A stretch of 64,000 bases of DNA from Halomonas salipaludis (GCF_002286975.1 NZ_NSKB01000006.1:62001-126000); one strand, 5' to 3'; shown: positions 25,013-37,769, counted from the first letter of the stretch. Notes: generated by a model not told the origin, from the letters alone. Made by a program: numbers and translations.

Positions 25013-25213
25013 CTATCGGCCGGATAGCCACATGATCAGCGACAGCACCACGCTGACCAGGATCATGGTGGTGATGGGGAAGAAGAAGGAGAAGCCTTCG
25101 CGGCGGATGGCGATATCGCCGGGCAGCTGGCCGAAGGGCAGCTTGGAGAGCCACGGCCAGAGGATGCCGATGGCGACGATGATCAGGCCTATGAGGATCA
25201 GGCTGCGGGACAT
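25013..25213 (-). CDS. DUF2905 membrane protein
   Basis: A 66-residue protein with two membrane helices (residues about 4-20 and 45-62). The central GQLPGDIAIRREGFSFFFPI motif defines DUF2905, a widespread family of unknown role. It starts at an ATG about 98 bases after the YdiJ-like gene, beyond a strong hairpin, so it is probably transcribed on its own. Confidence 0.85.
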   Translation of the reverse strand: MSRSLILIGLIIVAIGILWPWLSKLPFGQLPGDIAIRREGFSFFFPITTMILVSVVLSLIMWLSGR

Positions 25214-25261
25214 GGGGCCTCCCGAGGTTCAGAGCTCCTGGATGCTGTTTCGACCTGCGGC

Positions 25262-25286
25262 GGCCCGCGGGGAGTTCCCGCGGGCC
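25262..25286 (-). terminator. Hairpin after the YdiJ-type gene
   Basis: GGCCCGCGGG and CCCGCGGGCC form a 10-bp perfect GC stem with a GAGTT loop, 26 bases past the stop codon on the minus strand. No T tract, so termination strength is uncertain. Confidence 0.5.
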
Positions 25287-25311
25287 ACCATGTCTGGCCA
25301 GTAGCGAGCGC

Positions 25312-28300
25312 TTAGCCAGCGGCGCGCAGCGCACCCAGTAGCGCCTGCAGCGGGTGCGGCAGGGCCTGGTCGGAGAGCCGCTTGGCCTGGCTACGACATG
25401 AGTAGCCGGTGGCCAGCAGGCGCCCGGCGTTGGCGTCGTCGTCCACCAGCGGCTGCCACGAGAGGGCGTAGATCGCCTTGGAGGTCTCGAGGTTGCGCGC
25501 TTCGTGACCGTAGGTGCCGGACATGCCGCAGCAGCCGGTATTGACCAGCTCCAGCTCCAGGCCGAAGGCGGCGAACACCTGCTGCCACGCCTTGGGGCTG
25601 CCCGGTGCGTTGGTGGCCTCGGTGCAGTGGCTGAGCAGCCGGTAGCCGGGATCGTTGAGGGTCACGCCGTTGGGGGCCAGGCGCTTGGCCAGGCTGGGCG
25701 ACTGGGTCACCAGCCACTCCTGCAGCATCAGCACCTCGGGCACGGCGTCCGCGCCCAGCGCCTTGACGTACTCCTGGCGGTAGGTAAGCGTCATCGCCGG
25801 GTCGATGCCGACCAGCGGCACGCCGTGCTCGGCCAGGGTGCGCAGGCGCTTGGCCTGCTTGGCGGCGGTGCGCTCGAAGGCGCCGAGGAAGCCCTGCACG
25901 TTGAGCGGCTTGCCGTTGGGCGAGTAGGGCGCCACGAACACCTTGACGTCGAGCCGACTGAGCAGCTCGACGATGTCCATCACCAGCCTAGCCTCGAAGT
26001 AGCTGGTGAAGGCGTCCTGCACCAGCACCACGCTGCGCGCCTTCTGCGCTTCGGTGAGCAGCCCCAGCGCGGTGGGCGTGGCCTCGGCAACGCCCCAGGC
26101 GGCCAGCTGCTTCTTGAGGCTGGCGCGGGACAGTCGCGGGCTGTCGACCATGCCAATGGGGCCGGCCAGCAGCCGGTCGACCAGGCGGGTACCCAGCAGG
26201 CCGTTGTAGAGCGGTGCCACCCGGGCCAGGCTCGGCACCATGAACTCCAGCCCGCCGATCAGGTAGTCGCGCAGCGGGCGCAGGTAGCGGCCGTGGTAGA
26301 CCTCGAGGAACTGCGAGCGCACCTGGGGAATATTGACCTTGACCGGACACTGGCCGGCGCACGACTTGCACGCCAGGCAGCCGGCCATGGCGTCATAGAC
26401 CTCGTGGGAGACGTCCGCCTCGCGTTTACGGCGCAGGCTGTTGAGGCTGCGCTTGGGCAGGTCCTTGATAAAGCCCCAGGCGCCCTCGGCCTTCTTCTTG
26501 CGCGCCTCCTCGACCAGGTCGATGCCGGCGGCGTCCTGCTGGCGCAGCCATTCGCGGATCAGGCTGGCACGGCCCTTGGGCGAGTGGACCCGCTCGCGGG
26601 TGGCCTTCCACGACGGGCACATGGCGTCATTGGGGTCGTAGTTGTAGCAGGCGCCGTTGCCGTTGCAGTACACCGCGGCGTCGTAGGCCTGCCACACCCG
26701 CTCGTCGATGGTGCGGTCGAGCTCGCCGCGAGTGGTCACGCCGTCGACGGTGAGCAGGCCGGGGTCGACGAGCCTTACCGCTTCTTCGGGTACGTCGCCG
26801 GTGGCCGGCGCTGAAGCGGCCGGCGTCGCAATCTTGCCCGGATTCAACTGGTTGTGCGGGTCGAAGGCCGCCTTGACGCGCTGCAGGCTGGGGTAGAGCT
26901 CGCCGAAGAACTTGGGCGCGTACTCGGAGCGCACGCCCTTGCCGTGCTCGCCCCACAGCAGGCCGTGGTACTTGTGGGTCAGCTCGGCGACCTCGTCGGA
27001 GAGCTCGCGGATCAGCGTCGCCTGTTCGGGGTCCTTCATGTCGATGGCCGGGCGTACGTGCAGCACCCCGGCGTCGACGTGGCCGAACATGCCGTAGTCG
27101 AGGCCGCGGGCGCTGAGCGCGTCGCGGAACTCGCCGATGAAGTCGGCGAGGTGCTCCGGGGGAACCGCAGTGTCTTCGATGAAGGCAATTGGTCGCTTCT
27201 CGCCCTTGGCGTTGCCGAGCAGGCCCACCGCGCGCTTGCGCATGGCGTAGACGCGCTTGATCGCTTCGCGGCCGACGGCCTGGGTGTAGCCGAGCCGCTC
27301 GACGCTGGTGTCCTCCTGCAGGTGCTGGCAGAACGCCTCGACCCGTGCCGCCAGGCGCTCGGGATCGTCGTCGTTGAACTCCACCAGGTTGATGCCGCGT
27401 ACCGGCGTCTCGCCGCTTGGGAAGAACTCCGCCACGCTGTCCCACACGAAGTCGTCCATCGCCAGCAGCAGCACGGTGTCGTCGACGGTCTCGATGGAGG
27501 TGGGGCGGTCCTGCGAGCCGTCTTCATCGCCCATCAGCGCCTTGGCGTCGCGCAGCGCGTGCATGTAGTCGGCGTAGCGCACGTTGACCAGGGTGGCGTG
27601 CTTGGGGATCGGCAGCACGTTGAGCACCGCCTCGTTGAGCAGGCCCAGCGAGCCCTCCGAGCCGCACAGCAGGCTGTTGATATCCAGCCGGCCTTGGGCA
27701 TCTCTCAGGTGCGCCAGGTCGTAGCCGGTCAGGCAGCGGTTGAGCGGCGGGAACTTGGCCGCGATCAGCTCGCGCTGGGTGTCGATGATCTCGCGGGCGG
27801 TGCGGTAGGCGCGGCCGGTGGCGTCGTCGCGGGCGCACAGCGCCTCGAGCTCGGTGTCGTCCACCGGGCGGCTGGTCAGGCGCTCGCCGCCGAGCAGCAG
27901 GGTGTCGAGCTCGAGCACGTGGTCGCGGGTCTTGCCGTAGGTGCAGCTGCCTTGGCCGCTGGCGTCGGTGGAGATCATGCCGCCAATGGTGGCGCGGTTG
28001 GAGGTCGAGAGCTCCGGGGCGAAGAACAGCCCGTGGGGCTTGAGCGCGGCGTTGAGCTGGTCCTTGACCACCCCGGCCTGGACCCGCACTCGGCGGTTCT
28101 CGACGTCGATCTCGAGAATCCGGTTCATATGCTTGGAGACGTCCACCACCAGGCCGTCGGTGAGCGACTGGCCGTTGGTGCCGGTGCCGCCGCCGCGCGG
28201 CGTGAGCACCACTCGGCGATGCTCGACCTGGCCGGCGAGGTGGGCGATGCGCTGCAGGTCCTCGGCGCCCTTGGGAAAGAGCACCGCCTGGGGCAGGCGC

Positions 28301-28461
28301 TGGTAGATCGAGTTGTCGGTGGCCATCACCGTGCGGTTGGCGAAGTCCGGGGCGATCTCGCCCTCGAAGCCGGCCGCCTTGAGCGCCTCGAGGAAGCGCA
28401 GGTAGTGGTCATCGAGGGCGGGCAGGGTGTCGGGTGCAGCGGTATCCAGTCGAGCGATCAT
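25312..28461 (-). CDS. ydiJ: FAD- and Fe-S-binding dehydrogenase, YdiJ/D-2-hydroxyglutarate dehydrogenase type
   Basis: A large flavoprotein of 1049 residues from the ATG at 28461; the longer frame lacks conservation. N-terminal half: FAD-binding domain (LTPRGGGTGTNGQSLTDG near residue 100, then TCTYGKTRDHVLELD), with the FAD-oxidase C domain around GHVDAGVLHVRPAID. C-terminal half: an Fe-S region with CLACKSCAGQCPVKVNIPQ (about residue 690) and two CCG-type domains ending in NTGCCGMSGTYGHEARN. E. coli YdiJ (1018 aa) oxidises D-2-hydroxyglutarate. It is downstream of the TRAP permease gene on the same strand. Confidence 0.85.
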   Translation of the reverse strand: MIARLDTAAPDTLPALDDHYLRFLEALKAAGFEGEIAPDFANRTVMATDNSIYQRLPQAVLFPKGAEDLQRIAHLAGQVEHRRVVLTPRGGGTGTNGQSLTDGLVVDVSKHMNRILEIDVENRRVRVQAGVVKDQLNAALKPHGLFFAPELSTSNRATIGGMISTDASGQGSCTYGKTRDHVLELDTLLLGGERLTSRPVDDTELEALCARDDATGRAYRTAREIIDTQRELIAAKFPPLNRCLTGYDLAHLRDAQGRLDINSLLCGSEGSLGLLNEAVLNVLPIPKHATLVNVRYADYMHALRDAKALMGDEDGSQDRPTSIETVDDTVLLLAMDDFVWDSVAEFFPSGETPVRGINLVEFNDDDPERLAARVEAFCQHLQEDTSVERLGYTQAVGREAIKRVYAMRKRAVGLLGNAKGEKRPIAFIEDTAVPPEHLADFIGEFRDALSARGLDYGMFGHVDAGVLHVRPAIDMKDPEQATLIRELSDEVAELTHKYHGLLWGEHGKGVRSEYAPKFFGELYPSLQRVKAAFDPHNQLNPGKIATPAASAPATGDVPEEAVRLVDPGLLTVDGVTTRGELDRTIDERVWQAYDAAVYCNGNGACYNYDPNDAMCPSWKATRERVHSPKGRASLIREWLRQQDAAGIDLVEEARKKKAEGAWGFIKDLPKRSLNSLRRKREADVSHEVYDAMAGCLACKSCAGQCPVKVNIPQVRSQFLEVYHGRYLRPLRDYLIGGLEFMVPSLARVAPLYNGLLGTRLVDRLLAGPIGMVDSPRLSRASLKKQLAAWGVAEATPTALGLLTEAQKARSVVLVQDAFTSYFEARLVMDIVELLSRLDVKVFVAPYSPNGKPLNVQGFLGAFERTAAKQAKRLRTLAEHGVPLVGIDPAMTLTYRQEYVKALGADAVPEVLMLQEWLVTQSPSLAKRLAPNGVTLNDPGYRLLSHCTEATNAPGSPKAWQQVFAAFGLELELVNTGCCGMSGTYGHEARNLETSKAIYALSWQPLVDDDANAGRLLATGYSCRSQAKRLSDQALPHPLQALLGALRAAG

Positions 28462-28636
28462 CGGTGATATCAAGCCATCGGTCGCGGGCGTCGGCTGAAT
28501 TAGCCGCGCGGGCTGTTGGAGTCGTGCCACTACTTTACCCGAGGCGGGGGCGGGTCGCATCCTGGCATGCTGGCGGCGCCACCACGCCATCGCGGCCGAG
28601 CGGCCGCGACAACATGCAGGACTCTACGGCTGGGCC

Positions 28637-30784
28637 TCAAGAGGCTGCCGTGGCTCCTTGGAGGTGTCCTGTCACTCGGCCCTTGCGAGAGCTCCAGGTC
28701 AGAATGCCCAGGAACAGCGCCATGCCCAAGGCGTCCAGCACCAGCAGTCCGTGGGGCCAGAGCATCAGGGTGCCGATCGGGAACATCGCCAGGCGCAGCC
28801 ACCATGGCAACTCGTGCTCCAGGTAACCCTCCAACCCGGCGATGATGGCGTAAATGCCGAACAGCGCGAAGGCAAACACCTTGAGCATCTCCAGTGGCGT
28901 GCCGGTGATCATGGGCGACCAGACGAACAGCAAGGGAATGATGTAGAGCCCCTTGGCGATCTTCCAGGCGGTGAAGCCGGTGCGCATGGGTGGCGTCTTG
29001 GCGATGGCCGCGGCGGCGAAGGCAGTGAGGCACACAGGTGGGGTGACGTTGGAGTCCTGGGAGAGCCAGAAGATCACCATATGCGCTGCCACCAGTAGCA
29101 TGGTCAGGGTGTGTGGCGACAGGGCCTGTTCATAGAGCTGGCTGCGGAAGTCGTCTGGCACCACGGCGAGCAGCTCACGGGCACTGGCAGCATCCATGGG
29201 CGCGTTCAACGCCTCGAGGTGCTCCGGGGCGGCCAGCATGAAGATTGCCCTGGCCTGCTCGGGCAGGTCGCCGGTCATCAGCAGTTCCAGCAGTTGGCCG
29301 TGAGCCATCAGGCCATATAGCGCCGGGGCGGAGAGGGTGCCCAAGACGATATAGGCGGCGGTGACCGGCAGCCCCATGCCCAGCACCAGGGAGGCGATGG
29401 CGATCAGTACCATGGTGATCAGCAGGCTGCCGCCAGCCCAGTCGGTGATCATCAGCGAGAAGGTGTTGCCGATGCCGGTGGTGGAGACCACGTTGACGAT
29501 CAAGCCCACGGTGAGTAGCAGGATGGCGGTGGTCACCATATTACGGCTGCCGAGTACCAGGGCTTCGAGAATCGCCTTGGGGGTCATGGGTGACGTCGAA
29601 AGCCACGAGGCCACTACTACGGACAGAATGGCAATGCCTGCCGCGTAGGTAGGGGTATAGCCATAGATCAGCGATGCCACTAGTACCACTAGCGGCAACA
29701 GGAAATGCCAGCCGCCTTTGAGCACGTCGAGGAAGCGCGGCGCCTCCTCGGCTTCGATGTGCTGGGCGTTGCTGCGTTTGGCCTCGATGCGCACGAACAT
29801 CGCTACCGAGAGGAAGTAGAGCAGCGCTGGCAGGGCTGCCACGCCGATTATGGTGAGGTAGGAGACCTGGGTGTAGGAGGCCATGATGAAGGCGCCGGCG
29901 CCCATTACCGGCGGCATCAGCTGGCCCCCGGTGGAGGCCGCGGCCTCGACGCCGGCGGCGAAGCGCGGTGGAAAGCCGGCCTTGCGCATCAGTGGGATGG
30001 TGATCACCCCGGTGGAGACGGTGTTGGCCACGCTGGAACCGGAGACCGAGCCCATCAGGCCCGAGGCGAACACCGCCACGAAGCCGGGGCCGCCGATGAA
30101 GCGTCCGGCGGCGCAGCGTGCCAGTTGAATGATGAAGTCGCCAGCGCCGGAGCGGACCAGGAAGGCACCGAACAGGATGAACATGAACACATAGGACCAG
30201 GAGATGCGGGCGATGGAGCCCAGCATGCCGTCGCCGCCCAGGTAGCTACGGAACAGCACCGTCTCCCAGTTGAGGCCCGGGAAGCCGAACACGCCGCTCA
30301 CGAGGCTTCCCCACCAGGCCACGTAGGTCAACGCCACCAGACACAGTACTGGAATGAACCAGCCGGTGGTGCGACGGGCGAACTCCAGGATCAGGGCCAG
30401 GGCGACGATGGAAACGACCCAGTCGGCGGTGGAGAAGCGTACGCCACGGGCGTAGAGGGCGTCCTCGAAGCCGATCAGGTAGAAGGCGCAGCCCAGCGCC
30501 GCCAGGCCGAGCAGAATATCTACCGCCAGTACCAGACGCTGGCCGCCGGCAGTACGTGCCTTGAGCATCGGCACCGAGAGGGCGCAGAGCAGGCCGAACA
30601 TGCCGAAGTGCAGGGCACTGATCCATATCTCGGAGAGGGTGCTCAAGGTGTTGAAGTAGAGGTGCGACAGGGCCACGACGATGGCCAGGGCGAACAGCAC
30701 CTGGCCGAGCCAGGAGTGATCGAGGCGCTCGGAGGCTTCGCTTGCGGCTTCGTCGCGCACCTCGGGGGAGGGCGTTGTGTTCAT
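28637..30784 (-). CDS. TRAP transporter, fused 4TM/12TM permease
   Basis: The membrane part of a TAXI-type TRAP system, 715 residues from the ATG at 30784. It fuses the small (DctQ-like) and large (DctM-like) subunits, as is usual with TAXI binding proteins. Recognisable DctM segments are ARCAAGRFIGGPGFVAVFASGLMGSVSGSSVANTV (key part GLMGSVSGSSVANT), FAAGVEAAASTGGQLMPPVMGAGAF and LVLGMGLPVTAAYIVLGTLSAP. About 18 helices are predicted. It imports a solute with Na+ or H+, using the binding protein encoded upstream. The 238-base gap before it may contain an attenuating hairpin. Confidence 0.9.
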   Translation of the reverse strand: MNTTPSPEVRDEAASEASERLDHSWLGQVLFALAIVVALSHLYFNTLSTLSEIWISALHFGMFGLLCALSVPMLKARTAGGQRLVLAVDILLGLAALGCAFYLIGFEDALYARGVRFSTADWVVSIVALALILEFARRTTGWFIPVLCLVALTYVAWWGSLVSGVFGFPGLNWETVLFRSYLGGDGMLGSIARISWSYVFMFILFGAFLVRSGAGDFIIQLARCAAGRFIGGPGFVAVFASGLMGSVSGSSVANTVSTGVITIPLMRKAGFPPRFAAGVEAAASTGGQLMPPVMGAGAFIMASYTQVSYLTIIGVAALPALLYFLSVAMFVRIEAKRSNAQHIEAEEAPRFLDVLKGGWHFLLPLVVLVASLIYGYTPTYAAGIAILSVVVASWLSTSPMTPKAILEALVLGSRNMVTTAILLLTVGLIVNVVSTTGIGNTFSLMITDWAGGSLLITMVLIAIASLVLGMGLPVTAAYIVLGTLSAPALYGLMAHGQLLELLMTGDLPEQARAIFMLAAPEHLEALNAPMDAASARELLAVVPDDFRSQLYEQALSPHTLTMLLVAAHMVIFWLSQDSNVTPPVCLTAFAAAAIAKTPPMRTGFTAWKIAKGLYIIPLLFVWSPMITGTPLEMLKVFAFALFGIYAIIAGLEGYLEHELPWWLRLAMFPIGTLMLWPHGLLVLDALGMALFLGILTWSSRKGRVTGHLQGATAAS

Positions 30785-30942
30785 GGGCGTTCTCGCAGGA
30801 CAGGTATGGATGGGAGGGCTGGACCGTCGAACCTCGACCGGCAGTGTCACTAGGCTTTGCCGGATACAGGCCTTCATCGGTACGGGGCTGTTGCCGGTGA
30901 CAAGCCTCCGAGAAGGCGCTGTGAACCCCTCCCTGGGCGCTA

Positions 30943-30964
30943 CTTTTTCCTTCCCTGGAAAAAG
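30943..30964 (-). terminator. Hairpin between binding-protein and permease genes
   Basis: CTTTTTCC and GGAAAAAG pair with a 6-base loop in the 238-base gap of the TRAP operon. A stem here could lower permease expression relative to the binding protein; weak evidence. Confidence 0.35.
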
Positions 30965-31022
30965 ACCTTCTCTTCGGCTTGTCCCCGGCCGCCCCTTCAG
31001 AGGCTCACTTCACCGTTCTTGC

Positions 31023-32042
31023 TTAGCCCTCGAGCAGATGCTCGGGTATCTCCAGCCCTTGCTCCTGGAAGTAGCGGGCCGCCCCGGGGTGCAGCGGCAT
31101 GGGCAGGCCATTCAGGGCACTCTCCAGGGCCATGTCGCGGGTCGCCGGGTGGATGTTGTGAAGGAACGGCAGGTTCTCGAACATCGCCTTGGTGATCTGG
31201 TAGACGTGCTCTTCGGGCACATCGGCATTGACCACCAGGATGTTGGGCTGGGCGATGGTGCTTACCGCTTGGTCCTGGCCGGGGTAGGTGTCGGCAGCGA
31301 TCTCGAACGCAGACCAGACCGGGTACTCTCTATTGATGCGCTCGAGCTGTTCTTCCGTGACATTCAGAATGGAAATATCGCTGCCCATATTGGCGAAGGC
31401 GCTGGTCACCGCTGAGGCGGGAGCGCCGGCGGGGATGTTCATGCCGGCGATATTGCCGTTCTGCATGGAATCTGCGCTGGGCCCATAGCCGAGATAGGCC
31501 AGATCCATCTGCTCCGGGTCGATCCCAAGACCGGCAAGAATTTGCCGACCGGACCCTTCGGTACCGGAGTTACGGGCGCCGATGGAGAAGCCGCGACCGT
31601 AGAGCTGGTCCAGATCGTCGATCGTGCCCGTCTCGATGAGGTTGCTGCGTATTACGAAGTGCTCGACGTTCTGCCACAGCATGGAGACCGAGCGAACATT
31701 GTCGTAGGCCTTGGGTACTGGCCCCTCGCCGTGCCAGGCCCAGGCGCCATAGAGGGCTTGGAGAATGCCGAACTGGGCCTGGTCGTCGTCCATCAGGCGC
31801 AGGTTCTCGGCGGATCCGGCGGAGCTGATGGCCGCCACCGTGATGTTGTGGGTCGGCTCCAGCTTGACCCGTACCAGGGTCGAGAGGGCCACGCCGACCG
31901 GGTAGAAGGTGCCGCCGGTGGTGGCTGTGCCCATGATGTACTGACCGCCTTCGTCGTTGGCGCTGGCGCTAATGGTTGTAAAGCCAAGGGCAGCAGCGGT
32001 GGCAAGGCCGAGAGCGGACTTGAGGAACTGGCGTTTTTGCAT
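31023..32042 (-). CDS. TAXI-family TRAP solute-binding protein
   Basis: The periplasmic receptor of the TRAP system, 339 residues. A signal peptide of Tat-like form (QKRQFLKSALGL..., ending SASA-N) covers residues 1-28. The TAXI hallmark is YIMGTATTGGTFYPVG (residues about 34-49), and GFSIGARNSGTEGSGRQIL is the second ligand-binding segment. Known members bind glutamate, 2-oxoglutarate or other dicarboxylates; the ligand here is not known. GGAGA precedes the ATG, and a sigma-54 promoter and paired activator sites lie upstream. Confidence 0.9.
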   Translation of the reverse strand: MQKRQFLKSALGLATAAALGFTTISASANDEGGQYIMGTATTGGTFYPVGVALSTLVRVKLEPTHNITVAAISSAGSAENLRLMDDDQAQFGILQALYGAWAWHGEGPVPKAYDNVRSVSMLWQNVEHFVIRSNLIETGTIDDLDQLYGRGFSIGARNSGTEGSGRQILAGLGIDPEQMDLAYLGYGPSADSMQNGNIAGMNIPAGAPASAVTSAFANMGSDISILNVTEEQLERINREYPVWSAFEIAADTYPGQDQAVSTIAQPNILVVNADVPEEHVYQITKAMFENLPFLHNIHPATRDMALESALNGLPMPLHPGAARYFQEQGLEIPEHLLEG

Positions 32043-32093
32043 GGAAGTCTCCGTATCGACGTCGGATGGTTATGGTTATGTGGCGTCTCGACG

Positions 32094-32111
32094 TAGCGAT
32101 AACCTTGCCAA
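32094..32111 (-). promoter_or_regulatory. Sigma-54 promoter of the TAXI-TRAP operon
   Basis: On the minus strand the sequence reads TTGGCAAGGTTATCGCTA. GG and GC are separated by exactly 10 bases, matching the -24/-12 layout (TGGCA-N7-TTGC type, with TCGC for TTGC). The predicted start would leave a leader of about 40 bases before the binding-protein ATG. Confidence 0.7.
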
Positions 32112-32187
32112 TCGGAGGTTTATCTTTCTTTATCAATCGATTAATGCTCGGAAGCAGCGAGTGAGGCTAGCCGCGACGAGCCTGGAT

Positions 32188-32236
32188 CGGCGAGTTCTTG
32201 CCGACGTCATCGGGCATCATCGGCAAGTTCTTGCCG
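32188..32236 (-). promoter_or_regulatory. Paired upstream activator sites for the DctD-like regulator
   Basis: Two 16-bp palindromes: CGGCGAGTTCTTGCCG (32188-32203) and CGGCAAGTTCTTGCCG (32221-32236), 33 bp centre to centre, about three helical turns. They lie roughly 100 and 130 bases upstream of the sigma-54 promoter, where enhancer-binding proteins normally bind. The second palindrome extends to a 13-bp stem (32215-32242). Confidence 0.7.
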
Positions 32237-32259
32237 ATGATGGGGGCAGGAGCAAGACG

Positions 32260-33622
<1,363 letters not shown>

Positions 33623-33633
<11 letters not shown>

Positions 33634-35398
33634 GGCCGGTGTCTCCTTCCAAGGTCAACAGTTCTACCTGGAACCAGGCGCCACCCGCTTGGCGATTGCC
33701 GGCGGTGATGCGACCGCCGAGATCCTGGACGATGCCGTAGCTGATGAATAGCCCCAGGCCGAGACCGTCGCCGACCGCTTTGGTGGTGTAGAAAGGATCG
33801 AAGAGCTTCTCGAGTGCGGTAGTGTCGATGCCAGGCCCATTGTCGGTGATAGTGAGCACCAAGCGTGCGGCCGATACCTCGACCGTGATGGTCAGCATAG
33901 GCGACGCGACGTTGCGCAGGGCGTCCAGGGCATTGCGCAGTAAATTGGTCAGCAGCTGCTCGATGCGCACCTCATCACCTGCTACCCATGGAATGGCACC
34001 TGACGTGGTCTCGGGGGATGATATCCGAAGCGTGACGCCCTGCTGCTTGATGCGCTCGTCGAGCAACTCGAGAACGAAACCCAGCCGAGCCATGAGATCC
34101 ACGGGCTCTCGGGCACCGCCCTTGCGAGCGAACAGCTTGAGTTGGCGGATCAGGGTGCCGAGGCGCTCGCAAAGCGCCTGGATACGCTGAAAATTCTCCT
34201 CGGCCGCATCGCCCCGGCCGCGGGCGAGCAGCCGCTCGCCGTTGGCGGCATAGGTATGAATCCCCAGCAGAGGCTGGTTGAGCTCGTGGGCGATGCCGGC
34301 CGCCATGGTGCCCAGGGCGGCCAGCTTACCGGCCTGGACCAGTTCGGTCTGAGCCTCCTGGAGCTCGCGGGTGCGCTCTGTCACGCGGGCTTCGAGGCGT
34401 TCGTTGGCCTCGTGGATGATACGCGCCTCGCGGTCGCGCAGCCGTTGGCGTTTCTGGCGCTCACGCAGCCATAGCCCCAGCAGTAGCAAGGCCAGCGTGG
34501 AGCCGGCGGCGGCCAGCAGGGCATTGCGTGCGCTCACATAGAGGGGGCGTACTGGTACCAGGTAGTGCATGGTCCAGCCTAGGGTGGCTTGGTCGAGGGA
34601 CATGTTCAGAAAACGCTCGGCGTGCCCCTGGTTACCCGTCTTGAGCGAGCCGTCGCGAAGTCGCTCACCAAGGGCAGGTAGCGGGTGATCCATGAACTGC
34701 CGCTGCTCATGGATCTCCTCACGCGCCTGGGTGGATAGCTCACCCAAGCGGTGATAGCGCCAGTCTGGACGGCTCGACAGGATGACCACGCCATTGGCGT
34801 CGGAAAGCAGTACCTTCTCGCCAGCCTGACGCCAGCTCTCTTGAAGATTCTCCAGTGAAACCTTGAGTGCCAGCACGCCCTGGGGGCGCCCGTCGTTGCC
34901 GCCTTCCACCGCGGCGGAGATGAAGTAGCCGGGGCGGCCAGTGGTGCTGCCGATGGCGTAGAACTCGCCCTGGCCGCTGCTCATGGCATCGCGAAAATAG
35001 GGCCGGAAGGCGTAGTGGTGGCCGAGGAAACTATCGTCCGTGGCGTGGTTGCTGGCTGCCACGGTTACCCCCTGGGCATCCATCAGGAAAATCGCCTCGG
35101 CACCCGAGCGTTCGGCCACCTCCGCCAAGTGAGCGTTGACTTGGTCGGCGAAGATACCGACATCATCCATCAGCGCGGCCTGTACCAGCGGTTGCCGGCC
35201 GAGCAGCCTCGGGAGGTAGGCGAAGCGCTCCAGCGCTCCCTCAAGACTGCTGCTGTAGAGCGCCAGTCGATTCTGGGCATGGCGCTCGGCATCTTGCATC
35301 GCTTGGGTGTACTGCCACTGCCAGATCAACCAGAGCCCTGCCAACACCAGCAGTGCCAGGCCGGTGAACGCAGCAATGCCCCAGTTGCGCATATTCAT
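33623..35398 (-). CDS. Sensor histidine kinase, DctB-like
   Basis: The membrane sensor for the DctD-like regulator, 591 residues. I start at the ATG giving MNMRNWGIAAF, directly before the first membrane helix (residues about 8-28). A periplasmic double-Cache-like sensor spans about 30-285 (ending LVPVRPLYVS), then the second helix (about 295-311) and a coiled coil. H371 in AAGIAHELNQPL is the phosphorylation site, and the ATPase core has NLLRNALDAL, ITDNGPGID and GLGLGLFIS. The external domain resembles DctB, which senses C4-dicarboxylates; the ligand here is unknown. Confidence 0.9.
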
Positions 35399-35522
35399 GG
35401 GGTGCTGCTCGTGGAGAGAGGGCAGTGTGGTCGCGTGTCGGGCATCTGGCTTCCGGGGGTCGACATGGGACAATGATGATAGGGCGTCGCCAGGATTTGG
35501 CAACGTTGAAGGGGGGAGGTAA

Positions 35523-36914
<1,392 letters not shown>

Positions 36915-36927
36915 GACGTTCCATACG

Positions 36928-36956
36928 CGCTAACCCCACCGATGGTGGGGTTAGCG
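36928..36956. terminator. Bidirectional-type terminator between serS and the SIMPL gene
   Basis: CGCTAACCCCACC and GGTGGGGTTAGCG form a 13-bp perfect stem with a GAT loop, 13 bases after serS. A pyrimidine-rich stretch follows on the + strand. Confidence 0.8.
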
Positions 36957-36989
36957 ATTCTTCCCTCTTCCTTCTTCGCTCTTGCTTCT

Positions 36990-37769
36990 TCAGTCCTGAA
37001 TTTCCCAGCTAACGCTGACCTCGGCGTCGATGGCGATGGTGCCGGGGCGGTATTCGGCGCCGGCGCCCTGGCTCTCCATGGCGTCGGCGCGCATCGCCAT
37101 CATGCGCGGCATGAACACCGGCGACTGCACCTCACTCACACTGGTCACGCTGCCCAGGCTCACCTCCAGGGTGTCGGCCATCAGCTGTGCCTTATGGCGG
37201 GCCTTCTCCAGCGCCTGGGTCAGGGCGCGGTCGGTGGCGGCGTCGCGGTCGTGAAGGTCGTACTGCACGCCGTCCAGCGCGTTGACGCCGGCCTCGGTGA
37301 GGGCATCGAGGATCACCGGCAGCTGCTCGAGGTCGTCGATGGTCAGGGTGATCGGCCGCTCGAGCTGGGTGCGCACCAGGGTCTCGCGCTCGCCATCCTG
37401 CTGGCGCGGCGCATTGATATGGTCGGGCCGCACGTTGAGTGAGCCGGCGCTGATGGCGTCGCGCTCCAGGCCGGCCTCTTCCAGGGTGCGGATCAGCTCG
37501 CCGGTGCGCTCCTCGAGGCGCTCGCGGGCCTCGCGCAGGGCGTCGGGGTCGGTCTGCTGGTCGTCACCGGCGGCTACCGCCGGGGTGCGCTCCCACAGCC
37601 GCGCGCTGAGGCTGGCCTTGTCGGGGGTTACCTCGACGCTGGACTGGGCCTGGACGCTGAGGCGTGACTCCTGGGGACGGGGCATGTCGGCTATCGCCAG
37701 CGGGGCACTGAGGCTGGCGGCGAGCAGCAGTGCCAGCGGCAAACCCAGGCGAGAACGGTTGAGTGTCAT
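36990..37769 (-). CDS. SIMPL-domain (DUF541) periplasmic protein
   Basis: A 259-residue exported protein. The ATG at 37769 gives MTLNRSRLGL followed by an Ala/Leu-rich signal peptide ending near SAPLAIA-D (residue about 28). The mature part is one SIMPL domain: SVQAQSSVEVTPDKASLSARLWER, later DLEQLPVILDALTEAGVNALDGVQYDLHD and KARHKAQLMADTLEVSLGSVTSVSE. E. coli YggE of this family is linked to oxidative-stress resistance; the biochemical role is not settled. It is a single gene. Confidence 0.85.
   Translation of the reverse strand: MTLNRSRLGLPLALLLAASLSAPLAIADMPRPQESRLSVQAQSSVEVTPDKASLSARLWERTPAVAAGDDQQTDPDALREARERLEERTGELIRTLEEAGLERDAISAGSLNVRPDHINAPRQQDGERETLVRTQLERPITLTIDDLEQLPVILDALTEAGVNALDGVQYDLHDRDAATDRALTQALEKARHKAQLMADTLEVSLGSVTSVSEVQSPVFMPRMMAMRADAMESQGAGAEYRPGTIAIDAEVSVSWEIQD

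Noticed and set aside
32215..32242. Terminator of the DctD-like gene
   Set aside because: The 13-bp stem has only a 2-base loop and no T run, and it repeats in part 33 bp away, which fits activator sites better.
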